A DNA stretch of 64,000 nucleotides from Micromonospora sp. ATCC 39149 (GTDB lineage: Bacteria > Actinomycetota > Actinomycetes > Mycobacteriales > Micromonosporaceae). The stretch lies in the NCBI RefSeq assembly GCF_000158815.1, contig NZ_GG657738.1:4727947-4791946 (forward strand), in the 5' to 3' direction. Positions 30,992-39,494 of the stretch are shown in pieces (the stretch's first letter is position 1; each line of letters starts with the position of its first letter). The position numbers and the translations under genes were made by a program. The notes below the pieces were generated by a model. It was not told the DNA's origin and searched no databases. It worked only from the letters and a program-made list of their open reading frames with translations.

Positions 30992-31795
30992 TCAGGGGAG
31001 AGCGAAGGGCAGCTTGATCCCGTCCAGCGCCCGCCCGCACGGGCAGTCCCGCCCGGTCGGCAGGGCGGCGACGGCGTCCAGCAGCACCTCGCGCAGCCGG
31101 TCGGTGTTCTCGCCGAAGACCCGGAAGACCTCCTCCTGGGTGACCGACTCGCCCGCCTCCACCCCCGCGTCGAGGTCGGTGACCAGCGCGATCGGGGTGT
31201 AGCAGAGGGCCAGCTCGCGGGCCAGCACCGCCTCCGGGTGCCCGGTCATGTTGACCACCGCCCCGCCGATCGCGGTGAACCAGCGCGACTCCGCGCGGGT
31301 GGAGAAGCGTGGCCCCTCCACGACCACCATCGCCCCGCCATCGACCGCCGACACGCCTCGACCGGCCGCCGCGTCCAGCAGTGTCCGGCGCCCCACCGGG
31401 CAGTACGGGTCGCCGAAGGCCACGTGCACCGCGCCCCGGTCGTAGTAGGTCTGGACCCGGCCGCTGGTCCGGTCGATCAACTGGTCCGGCACGACGAACG
31501 TGCCCGGCCCCAGCTCGGGGCGGAGCCCGCCTACCGCGCACGGGGCGAGGACCTGGCGTACCCCGAGCGACCGCAGCGCCCACAGGTTCGCCTGGTACGG
31601 AATCAGGTGCGGCGGGTGCCGGTGGTCGCGTCCGTGCCGGGGCAGGAACGCCACCCGCCGGCCGCCCACCTCAGCGACCGTGACCGGGTCCGAAGGGTCG
31701 CCGTAGGGCGTCTGCACCCGGTGCTCGGTCGCGCCCTCCAGCAGGGCGTAGAGCCCCGAACCGCCGATGACCGCGATGTCCGCCGTCGGACCCAT
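30992..31795 (-). CDS. mtnP: S-methyl-5'-thioadenosine phosphorylase (MTAP family)
   Basis: Cytosolic purine-nucleoside-phosphorylase-family enzyme that phosphorolyses methylthioadenosine (or methylthioinosine) from polyamine and autoinducer metabolism. The 267 residues show IAVIGGSGLYALLEG, FLPRHGRDHRHPPHLIPYQAN, VVVEGPRFSTRAESRW and NMTGHPEAVLARELALCY, the family signatures. ATG 31795 has ggga seven bases upstream. It complements ahcY at the left of the window in recycling SAM by-products. The base preference (adenine or hypoxanthine) cannot be set by eye. Confidence 0.88.
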   Translation of the reverse strand: MGPTADIAVIGGSGLYALLEGATEHRVQTPYGDPSDPVTVAEVGGRRVAFLPRHGRDHRHPPHLIPYQANLWALRSLGVRQVLAPCAVGGLRPELGPGTFVVPDQLIDRTSGRVQTYYDRGAVHVAFGDPYCPVGRRTLLDAAAGRGVSAVDGGAMVVVEGPRFSTRAESRWFTAIGGAVVNMTGHPEAVLARELALCYTPIALVTDLDAGVEAGESVTQEEVFRVFGENTDRLREVLLDAVAALPTGRDCPCGRALDGIKLPFALP

Positions 31796-32025
31796 CGTCG
31801 CTCCCTTCGATCCCACTCGATCACTCACCGGTCAGACCTTAGCCAGCGCCCCGGGCGCAGGCTATGGTGCCAGGCATGGCGTTGACAGCACGGATGAGCC
31901 CGGCGTCCCGTGCCGACCGGGTCTGGCCAACCGCCCCCCGCGCAGGCCACGACGTCGGTCCCGTCCGCCCCGACGGCACGGCCGTACGGGGTGACCTTTA
32001 CCGCGTCCCGGCGTGCGGCTGACGG

Positions 32026-32625
32026 ATGTCCGACATGCAGGGAGAGGACCAGGCGATCGGCGGGCGGGCGATGGACTCGATGACCGGACGGCTGCTGGTC
32101 GCGACCCCGACGCTCAAGGACCCGAACTTCGACCGGACCGTGGTGCTGCTCGTGGCCCACGAGCCGGGCGGCGCGCTCGGCGTGGTGCTCAACCGGGCCA
32201 CGGAGGTGCCGGTGGCCGACGTCCTCGGTGAATGGAGCGACCTGGCGCGGGACCCGGCGGTGCTCTTCGAGGGCGGCCCCGTCCAGCCTGACTCGGCCAT
32301 CTGCCTGGCCCGGCTGCGCAACCCCGTCAAGCGGCTGCGCGGCTTCCACCAGGTTTCCGGCGCGGTGGGCACGATCGACCTATCCGCCGACCCGGAGCGG
32401 CTGCGGGAGAGCATCGGCGGCATCCGGGTGTTCGCCGGATACTCGGGCTGGGGCGCGGGCCAGCTGGAGCAGGAGATCGAGGACGGGTCCTGGTTCGTCC
32501 TGGACGCGCTGCCCGGTGACGCGTTCGTCGACCGCCCCGACGACCTGTGGCCGATGGTGCTGCGCCGGCAGGGCGGGATGATGGCGGCCGTCGCCCACTT
32601 CCCGCCCGACGTGGCGCTCAACTGA
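32026..32625 (+). CDS. YqgE/AlgH family protein
   Basis: Conserved protein of unknown biochemical role (UPF0301). The 199 residues contain the family core GRLLVATPTLKDPNFDRTVV, HEPGGALGVVLNRA, FEGGPVQPDSAICLARL and FAGYSGWGAGQLEQEI. Starts at 32026, 32035 or 32071 are all possible; the core begins right after the last. It lies just before tRNA-Ala. The family is often annotated as a transcriptional regulator, with weak evidence. Confidence 0.88.
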   Translation: MSDMQGEDQAIGGRAMDSMTGRLLVATPTLKDPNFDRTVVLLVAHEPGGALGVVLNRATEVPVADVLGEWSDLARDPAVLFEGGPVQPDSAICLARLRNPVKRLRGFHQVSGAVGTIDLSADPERLRESIGGIRVFAGYSGWGAGQLEQEIEDGSWFVLDALPGDAFVDRPDDLWPMVLRRQGGMMAAVAHFPPDVALN

Positions 32626-32714
32626 CGCCCGGGGGAGGGGGCCCCGCGAGATGACCATGCGGACGGGCGTGTGTATAGTTCTCTCCGTGCCCGGGCAACC
32701 GGGGGCGACAGCAA

Positions 32715-32790
32715 GGGGCCGTGGCGCAGCTGGTAGCGCACCACACTGGCAGTGTGGGGGTCAGGGGTTCGAGTCCCCTCGGCTCCACCA
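32715..32790 (+). tRNA. tRNA-Ala (anticodon GGC)
   Basis: A 76-base tRNA. The acceptor stem ggggccg pairs with cggctcc and includes the G3-U70 pair that marks alanine. The anticodon GGC is at 32748-32750 within the loop ctggcag; the T-arm is aggggttcgagtcccct and CCA is encoded. An integrase relic begins about 110 bases downstream, so the gene has probably served as an attachment site. Confidence 0.96.
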
Positions 32791-32805
32791 GGATTGACCT
32801 GGTGG
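32785..32805. repeat. 8-bp inverted repeat across the tRNA-Ala 3' end
   Basis: ccaccagg (32785-32792) and cctggtgg (32798-32805) are perfect complements with spacer attga. The left arm contains the tRNA CCA end. It may be a crossover or integrase core site, or a small terminator. Confidence 0.5.
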
Positions 32806-32808
32806 TAT

Positions 32809-32846
32809 TGACTACGGGCGATGATCTTGAGTCACGCCCGTAGTCA
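32809..32846. repeat. 12-bp inverted repeat downstream of tRNA-Ala
   Basis: tgactacgggcg (32809-32820) and cgcccgtagtca (32835-32846) form a perfect stem with a 14-base loop. It could be the tRNA terminator or an integrase arm-binding site. The sequence here is AT-richer than the chromosome average. Confidence 0.55.
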
Positions 32847-32901
32847 CAAAGATCAGTTACGTTTGAACCTCTGAACGGTACTTGTGGCCACGGGGTTCAC
32901 T

Positions 32902-33126
32902 ATGGTGATCAACTACGCCAGCAAGCGCAAGTCCTGGGAGTTCACCATCGACCTCCCGAAGGGGCGCGACGGCAAGCGGCGTCAGATGCGCTGACGGGGC
33001 TTCAAGACCGAGAAGCCAGCAGAGCGAGAGGCGCGAGTTCAGTTCGGCAATGCGGACCTTGCCGAAGACGGCACTGTCGCTGCTGAGCTCGTCGAGTGGA
33101 TTCAAGAACGAGAACTCGACGTCGGC
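32902..33126 (+). pseudogene. N-terminal remnant of a site-specific (tyrosine-type) integrase
   Basis: From ATG 32902 the frame reads MVINYASKRKSWEFTIDLP, then GRDGKRRQMR and a TGA at 32992. It continues RGFKTEKPAEREARVQFGN, ADLAEDGTVAAELVEWIQER, ELDVG before similarity stops near 33126. This matches the arm-binding N-terminal domain of actinobacterial integrases. The catalytic domain is gone, and the DNA beyond is unrelated. It shows an old element that used the adjacent tRNA-Ala. Confidence 0.7.
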
Positions 33127-33605
33127 TGGCGTGACCTTCAGCGTGGTCAGCGCCCGGTGGAGGAGCCGCCGGGCCGCGGCCGCACGGAGGAGGCACGCAG
33201 TGACCGACCCACCTTGTGCGGCCGCCGACCAGCAGGGCGACCGCCCCGAGGCCGAGCAGCAGCCCGTTCAGGGCGGCGTCGGTGGCCCGGGCCGTCAGCA
33301 GCGCGTCCGGGGGGGCACCCTGACCTCGTTGGGCCTCCGGGTTCACCGTAGCCGCTAGCACTCCAGCCGCAGTTGCCTGATGTGAAGTTTCGGCAGCTAA
33401 TCGGCATGATCGACGTCAAAGTTGTGTCTCTCACGCAGTTACGGATGTCGATGCTATTCGGCGGACGGGTGACATAATCGCACCGTCTGTCTGTTGTGGC
33501 TGCTGGTAGGGCGGGCAGGTTCGGGCGGGCAAAGCCGCGCGACATGCCGGGTACGCGCTTGATCTTGAGCCTGTGGCTCGGTGAGGTTACCCGTGGCGAT
33601 CGACG
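33127..33605. other. Gene-fragment region with a probable ABC-permease scrap
   Basis: There is no intact gene in these 479 bases. On the minus strand, about 33361 down to 33220, the frame reads DALLTARATDAALNGLLLGL and GAVALLVGG, which resembles the last part of a MacB/FtsX-type permease. It then runs into unrelated sequence. The rest (33362-33605) shows no coding pattern I recognise. The stretch looks like a junction of several rearrangements next to the integrase relic. Confidence 0.45.
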
Positions 33606-34178
33606 TCACCGCAGGTCGAGCCGCATGAGCACACGCGGGAACCCGGCGAGCACCGAGGTGGTGTCAGCCGCCTTCACGAAGCCGGCGAGCTCGAAAACCG
33701 CGCGGGTACCGACGTAGGCCATCGTGAGGTCCACCTTCTCGCCACGGTTGTCGACGGGGTAGCCCTCGATCGCCGGCGCGCCGCGCTCGCGGGCGAAGGC
33801 GACGGCGCCGGCAAGCAGGTGGTGCACGATGCCCCGCTTGCGGTGGCCCGGACGTACCCGGAAGCACCACACGCTCCACACATCGAGACCGTCGAGGTGT
33901 GGGATCCGCTTGTTGCGGGCGAAGCTCGTGTCGGCTCGCGGGTGCACCGCCGCCCAGCCGACGACCTCGTCGCCATCGTAGGCGAGCACTCCGGGAGGGG
34001 GATCGAGCCCGACGAGTTCGCGCACCTGGTCGCCGCGCATCGGCCCGCGCAGTTGCAGGTTCGCTTTCGCGCCGATGCGGTAGCTCAGGCACCAGCACAC
34101 GTTCGCGTCCGGCCGCTTCGGGCCGACGACAGCCGCGACATCCTCGAACACCGTCGCGGGGCGTACCTCAATCTCCAT
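33606..34178 (-). CDS. GNAT-family N-acetyltransferase
   Basis: A 190-residue single-domain acetyltransferase. The acetyl-CoA region is seen as VWSVWCFRVRPGHRKRGIVH followed by HLLAGAVAFARERGA; the strand VLAYDGDEVVGWAAVHP and the C-terminal RAVFELAGFVKAADT also fit. CWCLSYR near the N-terminus recalls a YoaP/DUF-type GNAT subgroup. ATG 34178 is chosen because the domain starts with EIEVRPATVFEDV. The substrate is unknown and it stands alone in the accessory region. Confidence 0.85.
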   Translation of the reverse strand: MEIEVRPATVFEDVAAVVGPKRPDANVCWCLSYRIGAKANLQLRGPMRGDQVRELVGLDPPPGVLAYDGDEVVGWAAVHPRADTSFARNKRIPHLDGLDVWSVWCFRVRPGHRKRGIVHHLLAGAVAFARERGAPAIEGYPVDNRGEKVDLTMAYVGTRAVFELAGFVKAADTTSVLAGFPRVLMRLDLR

Positions 34179-34555
34179 GACGCTTACCCTGCCACCGACC
34201 ACCGACACGGCTCTCCGGCCCCGGCAGGCACCACCCACGCCCACCGGCCACGCGCGCACGCTCATGCCGCGATCGCGAGACATGCGGCCTCACGCCGAGC
34301 TGGCTGGTTGCCGACTGGGCGCGTCGCCAGCGAATGAGAAGATCCTGTCGCGTGCGAGCGCCTTCGTTGTCGCTGCCAGTCAGGCTCGCCGGCGGGTGGG
34401 ATGCTTTCAGCGGCGATGCCGAGCGGACCTGGGCGAAACAGACTACGACGGATCAATATCCTCAGTCGTGACGAGGTACGGGAGCCTGCGGGCGAGGATG
34501 CCGTAGCGTGAGAAGCTGGTAGGCGTTCCAGATCTCGACAGTGGACGGACTGCGC
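34179..34555. other. Non-coding gap between GNAT and the NnaR-like gene
   Basis: These 377 bases have no gene that I can support. Open frames are short and lack a ribosome binding site or family likeness. Base composition is mixed, and no strong hairpin is seen. It may hold the GNAT promoter (minus strand) near 34180-34280 and the 3' end of the NnaR-like transcript. Confidence 0.4.
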
Positions 34556-35671
34556 TCAGTCCACGATGAGGCGGTAGCCCCGGCCTATCTCGGTGGCCAC
34601 GAGCCAGTCGTAGTCTCCAAGCTCCGCCCGCAGGCGCCATACGGCCTGGTCGACGCCGAAGTGTCCGGCGCGGTGGGACATGGGTACCAACCGTTCGATG
34701 GTGCTGCGGGACAGCGTGTGACCTGGGTGGTCGGCGAGGGAGCGCATGACCGTCGCGGGCCGCGACCCGAGCCGGATGGTCGTCCCGTTGACCAGCACGG
34801 CGCTGCCCTGCAAGGTGAAGCGATGACCGTGGGCCTGGAACTGCCGGCGGCGTGCCACCAGGACCTCCACGAGATGCCGGGCGAGTTCGTCGGGGCTGCC
34901 GTCGGCCGGCCAGGAGACCGGTATCTCCCGGGAGTGGAAGAACGAGGCCGACTCCGCGTGGGCGGTCGCGACCGCGACGTCCGTCGCCAGCGCACGCAGC
35001 AGCAGGCTCCCGCGACCGGCCCGGGTCGTGAAGTCGACCAGCGCGTTCGCTCCGGCGGCGGTGGCGAACGTGACCGCGTGCACCTCGCGCTGGATGATCA
35101 TCTGCGCGAGCCGGTTCAGCGACGCCAGGCCGACTGGTCGAGCCGAGCGACGGGTCGGCACGACCATCACCTCGATGCCGTGCGTGCGGAGTCTGTCGAC
35201 TGCTCGCGCCAGCAGCGCGTCGTCGGCCGTCACCGCGACCCGGCGGCTCACCAGGTCGCGGCCGAGCAGCCAGGTCACCGCCTCGCCGAGGTCGCCGGTC
35301 GACGACACCCAGTCGTGGGTGAAGCCGGTCTCCACCAGTGCGGCGCTGACCGACTCGTTCATCGACAGGATGCTCGCGGAGCCGAGCCTGGACCGGAGCG
35401 GATCGGCCAGGCCCCATGCCGTCGCCGCGGAGATCCACCTTGCCCATCCCGCCGCGGTGGTGGCGACGACATGATCGACCGGGGCCTGAATGATCCGCCG
35501 GGTGGCGATGCGCAATCTCGCGTCCCGGTAGCCGGGCACGGTACGCAGCAACGGTAGGTCGACGGTCACCGCCCCGAGTTGACGTAGCCGTGCCGCGACA
35601 TGTTGCAGGCCACTGTCGGTAACGACCACTGTGTATCCTGCTAGCGTCGGGCCAGCTCCGGTCGACGTCAT
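34556..35671 (-). CDS. NnaR-like regulator: uroporphyrinogen-III synthase domain fused to a winged helix
   Basis: A 371-residue protein. Residues about 10-255 have the HemD (uroporphyrinogen-III synthase) fold, with LAGYTVVVTDSGLQHVAARL and VHAVTFATAAGANALVDF. Residues about 275-371 are an OmpR/PhoB-type winged helix with GRGYRLIVD at the very end. This fusion is known from NnaR of Streptomyces and Rv0260c of Mycobacterium, regulators of nitrate/nitrite genes. It is divergent from a nitrate-type ABC operon, which fits that role. Enzyme activity is doubtful. Confidence 0.85.
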   Translation of the reverse strand: MTSTGAGPTLAGYTVVVTDSGLQHVAARLRQLGAVTVDLPLLRTVPGYRDARLRIATRRIIQAPVDHVVATTAAGWARWISAATAWGLADPLRSRLGSASILSMNESVSAALVETGFTHDWVSSTGDLGEAVTWLLGRDLVSRRVAVTADDALLARAVDRLRTHGIEVMVVPTRRSARPVGLASLNRLAQMIIQREVHAVTFATAAGANALVDFTTRAGRGSLLLRALATDVAVATAHAESASFFHSREIPVSWPADGSPDELARHLVEVLVARRRQFQAHGHRFTLQGSAVLVNGTTIRLGSRPATVMRSLADHPGHTLSRSTIERLVPMSHRAGHFGVDQAVWRLRAELGDYDWLVATEIGRGYRLIVD

Positions 35672-35842
35672 GCGGGGAGTCTTGGGGCGGTACGTTTCTG
35701 GTGCGTTGCTGGCCGTACGGCAAATGGTAAGTCGTTTCTCTCATCGAGGTTCTTCGTGGCGTGATGCCTTCGACACGCCTGCGCGTCGGATTAATTGATC
35801 GCGGCGCAACAAGTGCCTTGTGCATTTCGCCTTACGCGGAGT

Positions 35843-35858
35843 TGTTGGCTCAGCAACA
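35843..35858. promoter_or_regulatory. Inverted repeat in the regulator/nrtA intergenic region
   Basis: tgttg (35843-35847) and caaca (35854-35858) flank gctcag, 35 bases before the nrtA-like start. A second perfect palindrome, gccgtacggc, is at 35712-35721 near the regulator start. Either could bind the NnaR-like protein or GlnR. No clear GlnR box was found. Confidence 0.35.
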
Positions 35859-35892
35859 GGCGTGATTTCTGGCGACCCTACGGTTTCGGGCC

Positions 35893-37137
35893 ATGACCAC
35901 CTCCCTGAACCGCCGCGGTTTTCTCCGCCTCACCGGAACTGCTGCCGCCGTCGCGGCTGCCGGTGGCGTCCTGACCGCGTGCGCTGTCGACGAAAACCCC
36001 GGCCAGCCCGCCAGCGCTGGCGGCAACAACCTGCGCAAGGTCAAGCTCGGATTCATCGCGCTCACCGACTGCGCGCCATTGATCGTGGCCAAGGAACTCG
36101 GCTACTTCGCCGAGCGTGGCCTGGACGTCGAACTGATCAAGCAGGCATCGTGGCCGGCGACCCGGGACAACCTCCTGAGCGGCGAGATCGACGGTGGGCA
36201 CGTCCTGTTCAGCATGCCGCTGTCGGTCGCGATGGGCATCGGCGGCAAGGCCGGCACGACCGACCTCAAGATCGCCATGGTGCTGAACAACAACGGCCAG
36301 GCCATCACACTGAAGAAGGCGTACGCCGGTGCCGGTTACGGTGACCTCGCCGTGGCAAAGGCGCTCCTCGAGAAGGAGAAGCCCAAGCTGGCCATGACCT
36401 TCCCGGGCGGCACCCACGACACGTGGCTGCGCTACTGGCTCAAGGCGACCAAAGCCGACGTCTCCAACATTCAGATCTCGGCCGTTCCGCCACCGCAGAT
36501 GGTGTCCAACATGGCCGCCAACAACCAGGACGGGTACTGCGTGGGCGAACCCTGGAATGCGGTGGCGGTCCAGAAGGACATCGGGTTCACCCACATCACC
36601 ACCCAGGACATCTGGCAGCACCACCCGGAGAAGGCGCTTGTGGTGGGCGCCAAGCTCACCAATGACCAGGACACGCTGGCCGACATCATGAAGGCCACGC
36701 TCAAGGCCGCCAAGTGGCTGGACGACCTCGCCAACCGGGACAAGCTGGCCGGCATGCTGGCGCCGGTGGGCTACGTCAACGCACCGGCCGCGGACATCAA
36801 GGGCCGGCTGCTCGGCCAGTACAACCTCGGCGCCGGCCTCGGCACCAAGACCTACACCGGCGATCAGATGATGTTTTTCCGGGACGGCGAGACGTCGTTT
36901 CCGCGACGCTCTCACGTGTACTGGTTCCTTGCCCAGTATCAGCGCTTCGGCCTCGTCAAGGAGACCCCGGACTACGCCAAGCTCGCCGACGAACTCATCC
37001 TGCACGACCTCTACGCGAAGGTCGCCACCGCCGAGGGCATCAAGATTCCGGACGACGACATGGCGCCCTTCCACATCAAACTGGACGACACCATGTTCGA
37101 CCCGAAGAACGTCGCGGACGAGGCCAGGCGGCCATGA
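35893..37137 (+). CDS. Nitrate-type ABC transporter substrate-binding lipoprotein (NrtA/CmpA-like)
   Basis: A 414-residue receptor. The N-terminus combines a twin-arginine motif (NRRGFLRLTG) with a lipobox (VLTAC), so it is likely exported folded and lipid-anchored. The NMT1/NrtA-like fold is seen in KLGFIALTDCAPLIVAKELG, GEIDGGHVLFSMPLSVAMG, AMTFPGGTHDTWLRYWLK and VGEPWNAVAVQKDIGFT. Nitrate, nitrite or bicarbonate are possible ligands; the NnaR-like neighbour favours nitrate or nitrite. ATGA overlap with the permease shows an operon. Confidence 0.9.
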   Translation: MTTSLNRRGFLRLTGTAAAVAAAGGVLTACAVDENPGQPASAGGNNLRKVKLGFIALTDCAPLIVAKELGYFAERGLDVELIKQASWPATRDNLLSGEIDGGHVLFSMPLSVAMGIGGKAGTTDLKIAMVLNNNGQAITLKKAYAGAGYGDLAVAKALLEKEKPKLAMTFPGGTHDTWLRYWLKATKADVSNIQISAVPPPQMVSNMAANNQDGYCVGEPWNAVAVQKDIGFTHITTQDIWQHHPEKALVVGAKLTNDQDTLADIMKATLKAAKWLDDLANRDKLAGMLAPVGYVNAPAADIKGRLLGQYNLGAGLGTKTYTGDQMMFFRDGETSFPRRSHVYWFLAQYQRFGLVKETPDYAKLADELILHDLYAKVATAEGIKIPDDDMAPFHIKLDDTMFDPKNVADEARRP

Positions 37138-38138
37138 CCTCGCGCGACGCAACACCGAGCGCCGTCGCGCCGGCCGTAGACCACTCGAGTAGCCCCACGC
37201 TGACGTCAGCTGCCCCGGTCGATGAGGCAGGCGGGGGAGTCAACACGCCGGCGACGTCAGCCACCGGAAGCCGATCGCGGTCGGGGGCCGGGACCGCAGA
37301 CATCGAGGCTGCCGGGCACCGTGGCCCGGCAGCACCCTCCTGGTTGACTGCGTTGGGCAGTCGACTGGCCAGCTTCGCGGTGGCCGCCCTCTGGGCCGTG
37401 GTCGGCCTCGCGGTGTTCGTGGCGCTGTGGCAGTTCGCGAGCCGCGGCTCAGCCACGGTGCCGAATCCGCTCGACAGCGCCCGAACCCTCGGCGACCTGC
37501 TCAGCCGGCCGTTCTTCAACACCACCAACGACAAGGGCATCGGCCTGCACCTGTACATCTCGCTACGGCGGGTGTTCCTGGGATTCGGCCTGGCCGCGCT
37601 GGTCGGCATCACGCTCGGGCTGATCATGGGTGCGGTCCGACCCGTCTGGTCCGCGCTCAACCCGCTCGTGCAGGTGCTCCGTCCGGTGTCGCCACTGGCC
37701 TGGTTCCCGATCTGGCTCTACATCATCGAGGAACCGGCACAGTCGGCGATCATCGTCATCTTCATCACCGCGCTGTGGCCCACTCTGATCAACACCGCGG
37801 CGGGTGCCGGAGCCATCCCGCGCGACCAGCGCAACGTGGCACTGGTCTTCAAGTTCCGACCGCTGGCGTACCTGTGGCACGTGCTGATACCCAACGCGCT
37901 GCCATCCATCATCACCGGCCTGCGGCTGTCCATGGGCATCGGCTGGATGGTCATCGTCGCGGTCGAGATGCTCCAGGGCAACTCCGGCATCGGCTACTTC
38001 GTCTGGAACTCGTACAACGCACTGGAACTCGACAAGGTGGTCGCGGCCATCGTGCTCATCGGTGTGATCGGGCTCGTCCTCGACGCGATCCTGCTCATGC
38101 TCTCCCGGTGGGTCGCTCCTGAGGAGGCACACGAATGA
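37134..38138 (+). CDS. Nitrate/sulfonate-type ABC transporter permease (NrtB/SsuC-like)
   Basis: A 334-residue inner-membrane permease. The first 80 residues are a low-complexity Ser/Thr/Ala-rich cytoplasmic tail, unusual for the family. Then come about six TM segments. The cytoplasmic ATPase-contact loop is present as GAGAIPRDQRNVALVFKF and YLWHVLIPNALPSIITGLRL (EAA-type). The start ATG 37134 overlaps the receptor stop, and the stop overlaps the ATPase start. The tail may be an N-terminal misassignment, but no later start has a better site. Confidence 0.9.
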   Translation: MTSRDATPSAVAPAVDHSSSPTLTSAAPVDEAGGGVNTPATSATGSRSRSGAGTADIEAAGHRGPAAPSWLTALGSRLASFAVAALWAVVGLAVFVALWQFASRGSATVPNPLDSARTLGDLLSRPFFNTTNDKGIGLHLYISLRRVFLGFGLAALVGITLGLIMGAVRPVWSALNPLVQVLRPVSPLAWFPIWLYIIEEPAQSAIIVIFITALWPTLINTAAGAGAIPRDQRNVALVFKFRPLAYLWHVLIPNALPSIITGLRLSMGIGWMVIVAVEMLQGNSGIGYFVWNSYNALELDKVVAAIVLIGVIGLVLDAILLMLSRWVAPEEAHE

Positions 38139-38941
38139 CCATCACCATCAACGGCGTCCGCAAGTCGTTCCGGCGTCGGGGGCACGCGCCGCAGGAGGTG
38201 CTGCGCGGCGTCGACCTGACCATCGGTAGCGGTGAGTTTGTTTCCTTCATCGGGCACTCCGGCTGCGGAAAGTCGACCCTGCTCAACATCGTCGGCGGGC
38301 TGGTCAAGGCGGGCAGCGGCACGGTGCAGATCGACGGGCAGCCGGTCACCGGGCCGGGGCCCGACCGCGCGATGGTGTTCCAGAACTACTCGCTGCTACC
38401 GTGGCTGAGCCTGCTGAAGAACGTCCGGGTTGCGGTGCAGGAGTCCCGCCCGGACTGGAAGCGGGCCCGGGTCGACGAGATGGTCGAGCGGTACCTGACC
38501 GCGGTATCGCTGTGGGAGCACCGCAACAAGCGGCCGGGGCAGGTCTCCGGCGGCATGGCCCAGCGGGCGGCGGTGGCCCGGGCGTTCGCGGTCGCGCCCC
38601 GGACACTGTTGCTCGACGAGCCGTTCGGCGCCCTGGACGCGCTGACCCGCTCCCGGTTGCAGCAGCAACTCGTCGACCTGTGGGACAGCGAGTCGGAGAC
38701 CGAGACCGTGTTGATGGTGACGCACGGTCTGGACGAGGCGATCCTGCTCGCCGACCGGATCGTGGTAATGGCCAACCTGCCCTACCCGTCGGTGCGCACC
38801 GTCATCGACGTACCGATCCCCCGGCCACGCAGCCGTACGACGATCGTGCACCACCCCGCCTACGACGGCATCCAGAAGCAACTCGTGGATCTCCTCATCG
38901 CGGACGACGACGTGGAGTCCACCGAGGCTGCGGTGGCCTGA
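38135..38941 (+). CDS. Nitrate/sulfonate-type ABC transporter ATPase (NrtD/SsuB-like)
   Basis: A 268-residue ATPase. Walker A is GHSGCGKST, Q-loop VFQNYSLLPWLSLLKNV, signature VSGGMAQRAAVARA, Walker B LLLDEPFGALD and the switch VTHGLDEAILLADRIVVM, where TxHxxDEA is as in SsuB/NrtD. The start overlaps the permease stop (ATGA). With 35893 and 37134 it completes a typical importer. No nitrate reductase gene is in the window. Confidence 0.92.
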   Translation: MTITINGVRKSFRRRGHAPQEVLRGVDLTIGSGEFVSFIGHSGCGKSTLLNIVGGLVKAGSGTVQIDGQPVTGPGPDRAMVFQNYSLLPWLSLLKNVRVAVQESRPDWKRARVDEMVERYLTAVSLWEHRNKRPGQVSGGMAQRAAVARAFAVAPRTLLLDEPFGALDALTRSRLQQQLVDLWDSESETETVLMVTHGLDEAILLADRIVVMANLPYPSVRTVIDVPIPRPRSRTTIVHHPAYDGIQKQLVDLLIADDDVESTEAAVA

Positions 38942-39171
38942 GCGCAACCGAGGACACGTACCGCCGGATCTTGGAGGATCGCGGGAAGAACCGTGAGAAT
39001 CCAAGGTCCGGTGAGGTGCGGCCGGGTTGCGTACCGCCACGAGGCAGGCCGGCCGCGCGGTGCCTCCGCTACCGGCGTTCCAGCCCATGGTGATAAGCCG
39101 CGGCGGTCGGAAGAGGGTCAGGGGTTCGACCGGGATCGGCGGGGGGCAGGGCCTTCACCGGGTTGGGCGAT

Positions 39172-39490
39172 TTACAAGTTGTTCGAGTAGAAGTTGACGA
39201 GCCGGTCGACGGCGGCGCTGACGTACTCGGGTTCGTCGTACATCTCGTAGTGGCCAGCGCCGTCGATCACCATGAGGTCGACCGGGTTGGGCGCCAGCTT
39301 CCACAACTGTATGCCGGACTCGTAGGAGCCGGTGTTGCCGATGCGTCCGGCGAGGATGACCTGCAGCGGCTGGGTCATGAGCTGATCGACCAGGTGAAAG
39401 GTGTCGGGCAGCCAGTTCACGCGGGCCAGCTCACCGGAGCGGGTCTCTTCGATGCGCGCGTCGGCCATGGTGTCGAGTGCGGCCACCGAG
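39172..39490 (-). pseudogene. C-terminal fragment of an alpha/beta hydrolase
   Basis: The frame reads LDTMADARIEETRSGELARV, NWLPDTFHLVDQLMTQPLQV, LWKLAPNPVDLMVIDGAGHY and AAVDRLVNFYSNNL to the stop, the final third of an alpha/beta hydrolase with the catalytic His in GAGHYEMYDEPEYV. The N-terminal two-thirds, including the nucleophile Ser, are missing; upstream is the TetR gene, ending five bases away. An ATG at 39468 could make about 98 residues, but no fold would form. Truncated relic. Confidence 0.65.
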
Positions 39491-39494
39491 CAGG

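Noticed and set aside
35672..35892. GlnR box upstream of the nitrate operon
   Set aside because: No pair of GTnAC/GAAAC-like half-sites at proper spacing was found.
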